64,000 nt of DNA from Blastopirellula sp. J2-11 (GTDB lineage Bacteria > Planctomycetota > Planctomycetia > Pirellulales > Pirellulaceae). The notes beneath the pieces were generated by a model. The model was not told the origin of the DNA and ran no database searches. It saw only the letters and a list, made by a program, of their open reading frames with translations. The position numbers and the translations under genes were made by a program. Every line of letters begins with the position of its first letter. Position 1 is the stretch's first letter. The stretch lies in the NCBI RefSeq assembly GCF_024584705.1, contig NZ_CP097384.1:2418001-2482000 (forward strand), in the 5' to 3' direction. Of the stretch, positions 63,440 through 64,000 are shown one piece after another.

Positions 63440-64000
63440 CTATTTCAGCGGTTGCGACTGAGGAGTGGTCGTCGCTCCGACGATGTCGTTGAAGTAACCG
63501 CGAGTTTGGGAGATCAATTGGTCGTAGTCGGTATTCTCAATTTCGAGCCCCATCAACTCGACATCGAATGCTCCCTCGTACCCAGCCGATTGCAGCGCCG
63601 TGACAATCTCCCGCAGCGGTAGTTTGCCTGAGCCGAGGGGGCGGCGATCAGGTTCGCCCATCGGCGCTTCGTCGGCGTCGGCTAGCTGGACCAGCGCCAG
63701 GTAAGGAGTCGCTTGCTTCAATTGCTCGATCAGATTCTTTTCGCCGAATAGTTGGTAGACGTCGGCGACGATCTTGAGATGGTCGCTTTCCAACTTCTTG
63801 GTCAGCTCGATCGCATCGGCGAGCGATTGTAGAAAGGTCCACTCGGCGCCTGCGGCGGGGTGCATCGGTTCGACGGCGAGCTGAATGTCATGTTCTTCGG
63901 CCAGCGGCAGCAGTTCACCCAGCGCTGACAGAAATAAGCGGCGCGCGTGATTGACGGTGTGACCACCGCGAGAGCCGCTGTGGACGACGACGATCGGCGC
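63440..64000 (-). CDS. Xylose-isomerase-like sugar phosphate isomerase/epimerase, 5' truncated
   Basis: The frame is open from the window end to a TAG at 63440-63442, giving the C-terminal 186 residues. The apparent ATG at 63865 is internal, since the preceding 45 codons continue the fold (APIVVVHSGSRGGHTVNHARR, then LLPLAEEHDIQLAVEPMHP). It has the AP_endonuc_2/TIM-barrel pattern, with LAVEPMHP supplying the metal-binding glutamate, KIVADVYQLFG the second ligand region, and LVQLADADEAPMGEPDRRPLGSG the aspartate and His-replacing part. A sugar isomerase or epimerase in a metabolic role, as often paired with Gfo/Idh/MocA enzymes. Confidence 0.82.
   Translation of the reverse strand, partial: APIVVVHSGSRGGHTVNHARRLFLSALGELLPLAEEHDIQLAVEPMHPAAGAEWTFLQSLADAIELTKKLESDHLKIVADVYQLFGEKNLIEQLKQATPYLALVQLADADEAPMGEPDRRPLGSGKLPLREIVTALQSAGYEGAFDVELMGLEIENTDYDQLISQTRGYFNDIVGATTTPQSQPLK

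Overview
The window reads as a chromosomal segment of a planctomycete, most likely of the Pirellulales (Blastopirellula/Bremerella/Rhodopirellula type). This is inferred from five DUF1559 pseudopilin-like proteins with the [15 protein letters not shown] start, small TTR/Ig-like lipoproteins beside them, Tat-exported Gfo/Idh/MocA oxidoreductases, secreted PQQ-type beta-propellers, DUF6263, DUF6690, DUF1570 and SHD1-like proteins, and a moderately high GC content. I found no rRNA, tRNA, CRISPR array, transposase or phage gene. About 55 protein genes are supported, two of them cut by the window ends.

Layout. 1-5.9 kb: end of a DUF6263 gene, a repeat-rich gap, RDD membrane protein, THUMP-like methyltransferase, DUF6690 protein, PDZ protein, GNAT enzyme. 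6-9.7 kb: dnaA with a clear promoter, an SMI1/KNR4 gene, a LOG/SLOG protein and a small hypothetical gene. 9.8-16.1 kb (minus strand): secreted Gfo/Idh/MocA, DUF1570 metalloprotease-like protein, two-domain ABC permease, SPFH/YbjN-like fusion and its partner. 16.4-20.5 kb: HEAT lipoprotein, large secreted protein, diadenylate-cyclase-like protein with a GNAT partner. 20.6-23.5 kb: two DUF1559/lipoprotein pairs facing each other across a shared terminator. 23.9-34.4 kb: nnrE, FmdB-like zinc ribbon, PQQ propeller, surE, guaA, ettA, a 56-residue lysine-rich protein missed by length cut-offs, and proC. 35-47.7 kb: two carbohydrate loci, one with GH36 alpha-galactosidase and a XylR-like regulator, one with sialidase, HpcH aldolase and a GntR/LacI-type regulator. 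Each starts with a DUF1559/lipoprotein pair, and between them lies a UvsE-GIY-YIG nuclease fusion. 47.9-53.7 kb: SelA homologue lacking the catalytic lysine, secreted protein, guaB, SHD1-like protein, glycine-rich repeat protein. 53.7-58.4 kb: FAD oxidoreductase, IclR regulator and a fifth DUF1559/lipoprotein pair. 58.5-64 kb: UVR-motif protein, arfB, PQQ propeller, Gfo/Idh/MocA protein and a truncated sugar isomerase/epimerase.

Two families of dispersed palindromic repeats, three copies each, sit in intergenic gaps. One has perfect 28-bp arms with a compensatory base-pair change. The strongest candidates for new biology are the UvsE-GIY-YIG fusion, the lysine-less SelA, the palindromic repeats, and the recurring DUF1559/lipoprotein module attached to regulated catabolic operons.
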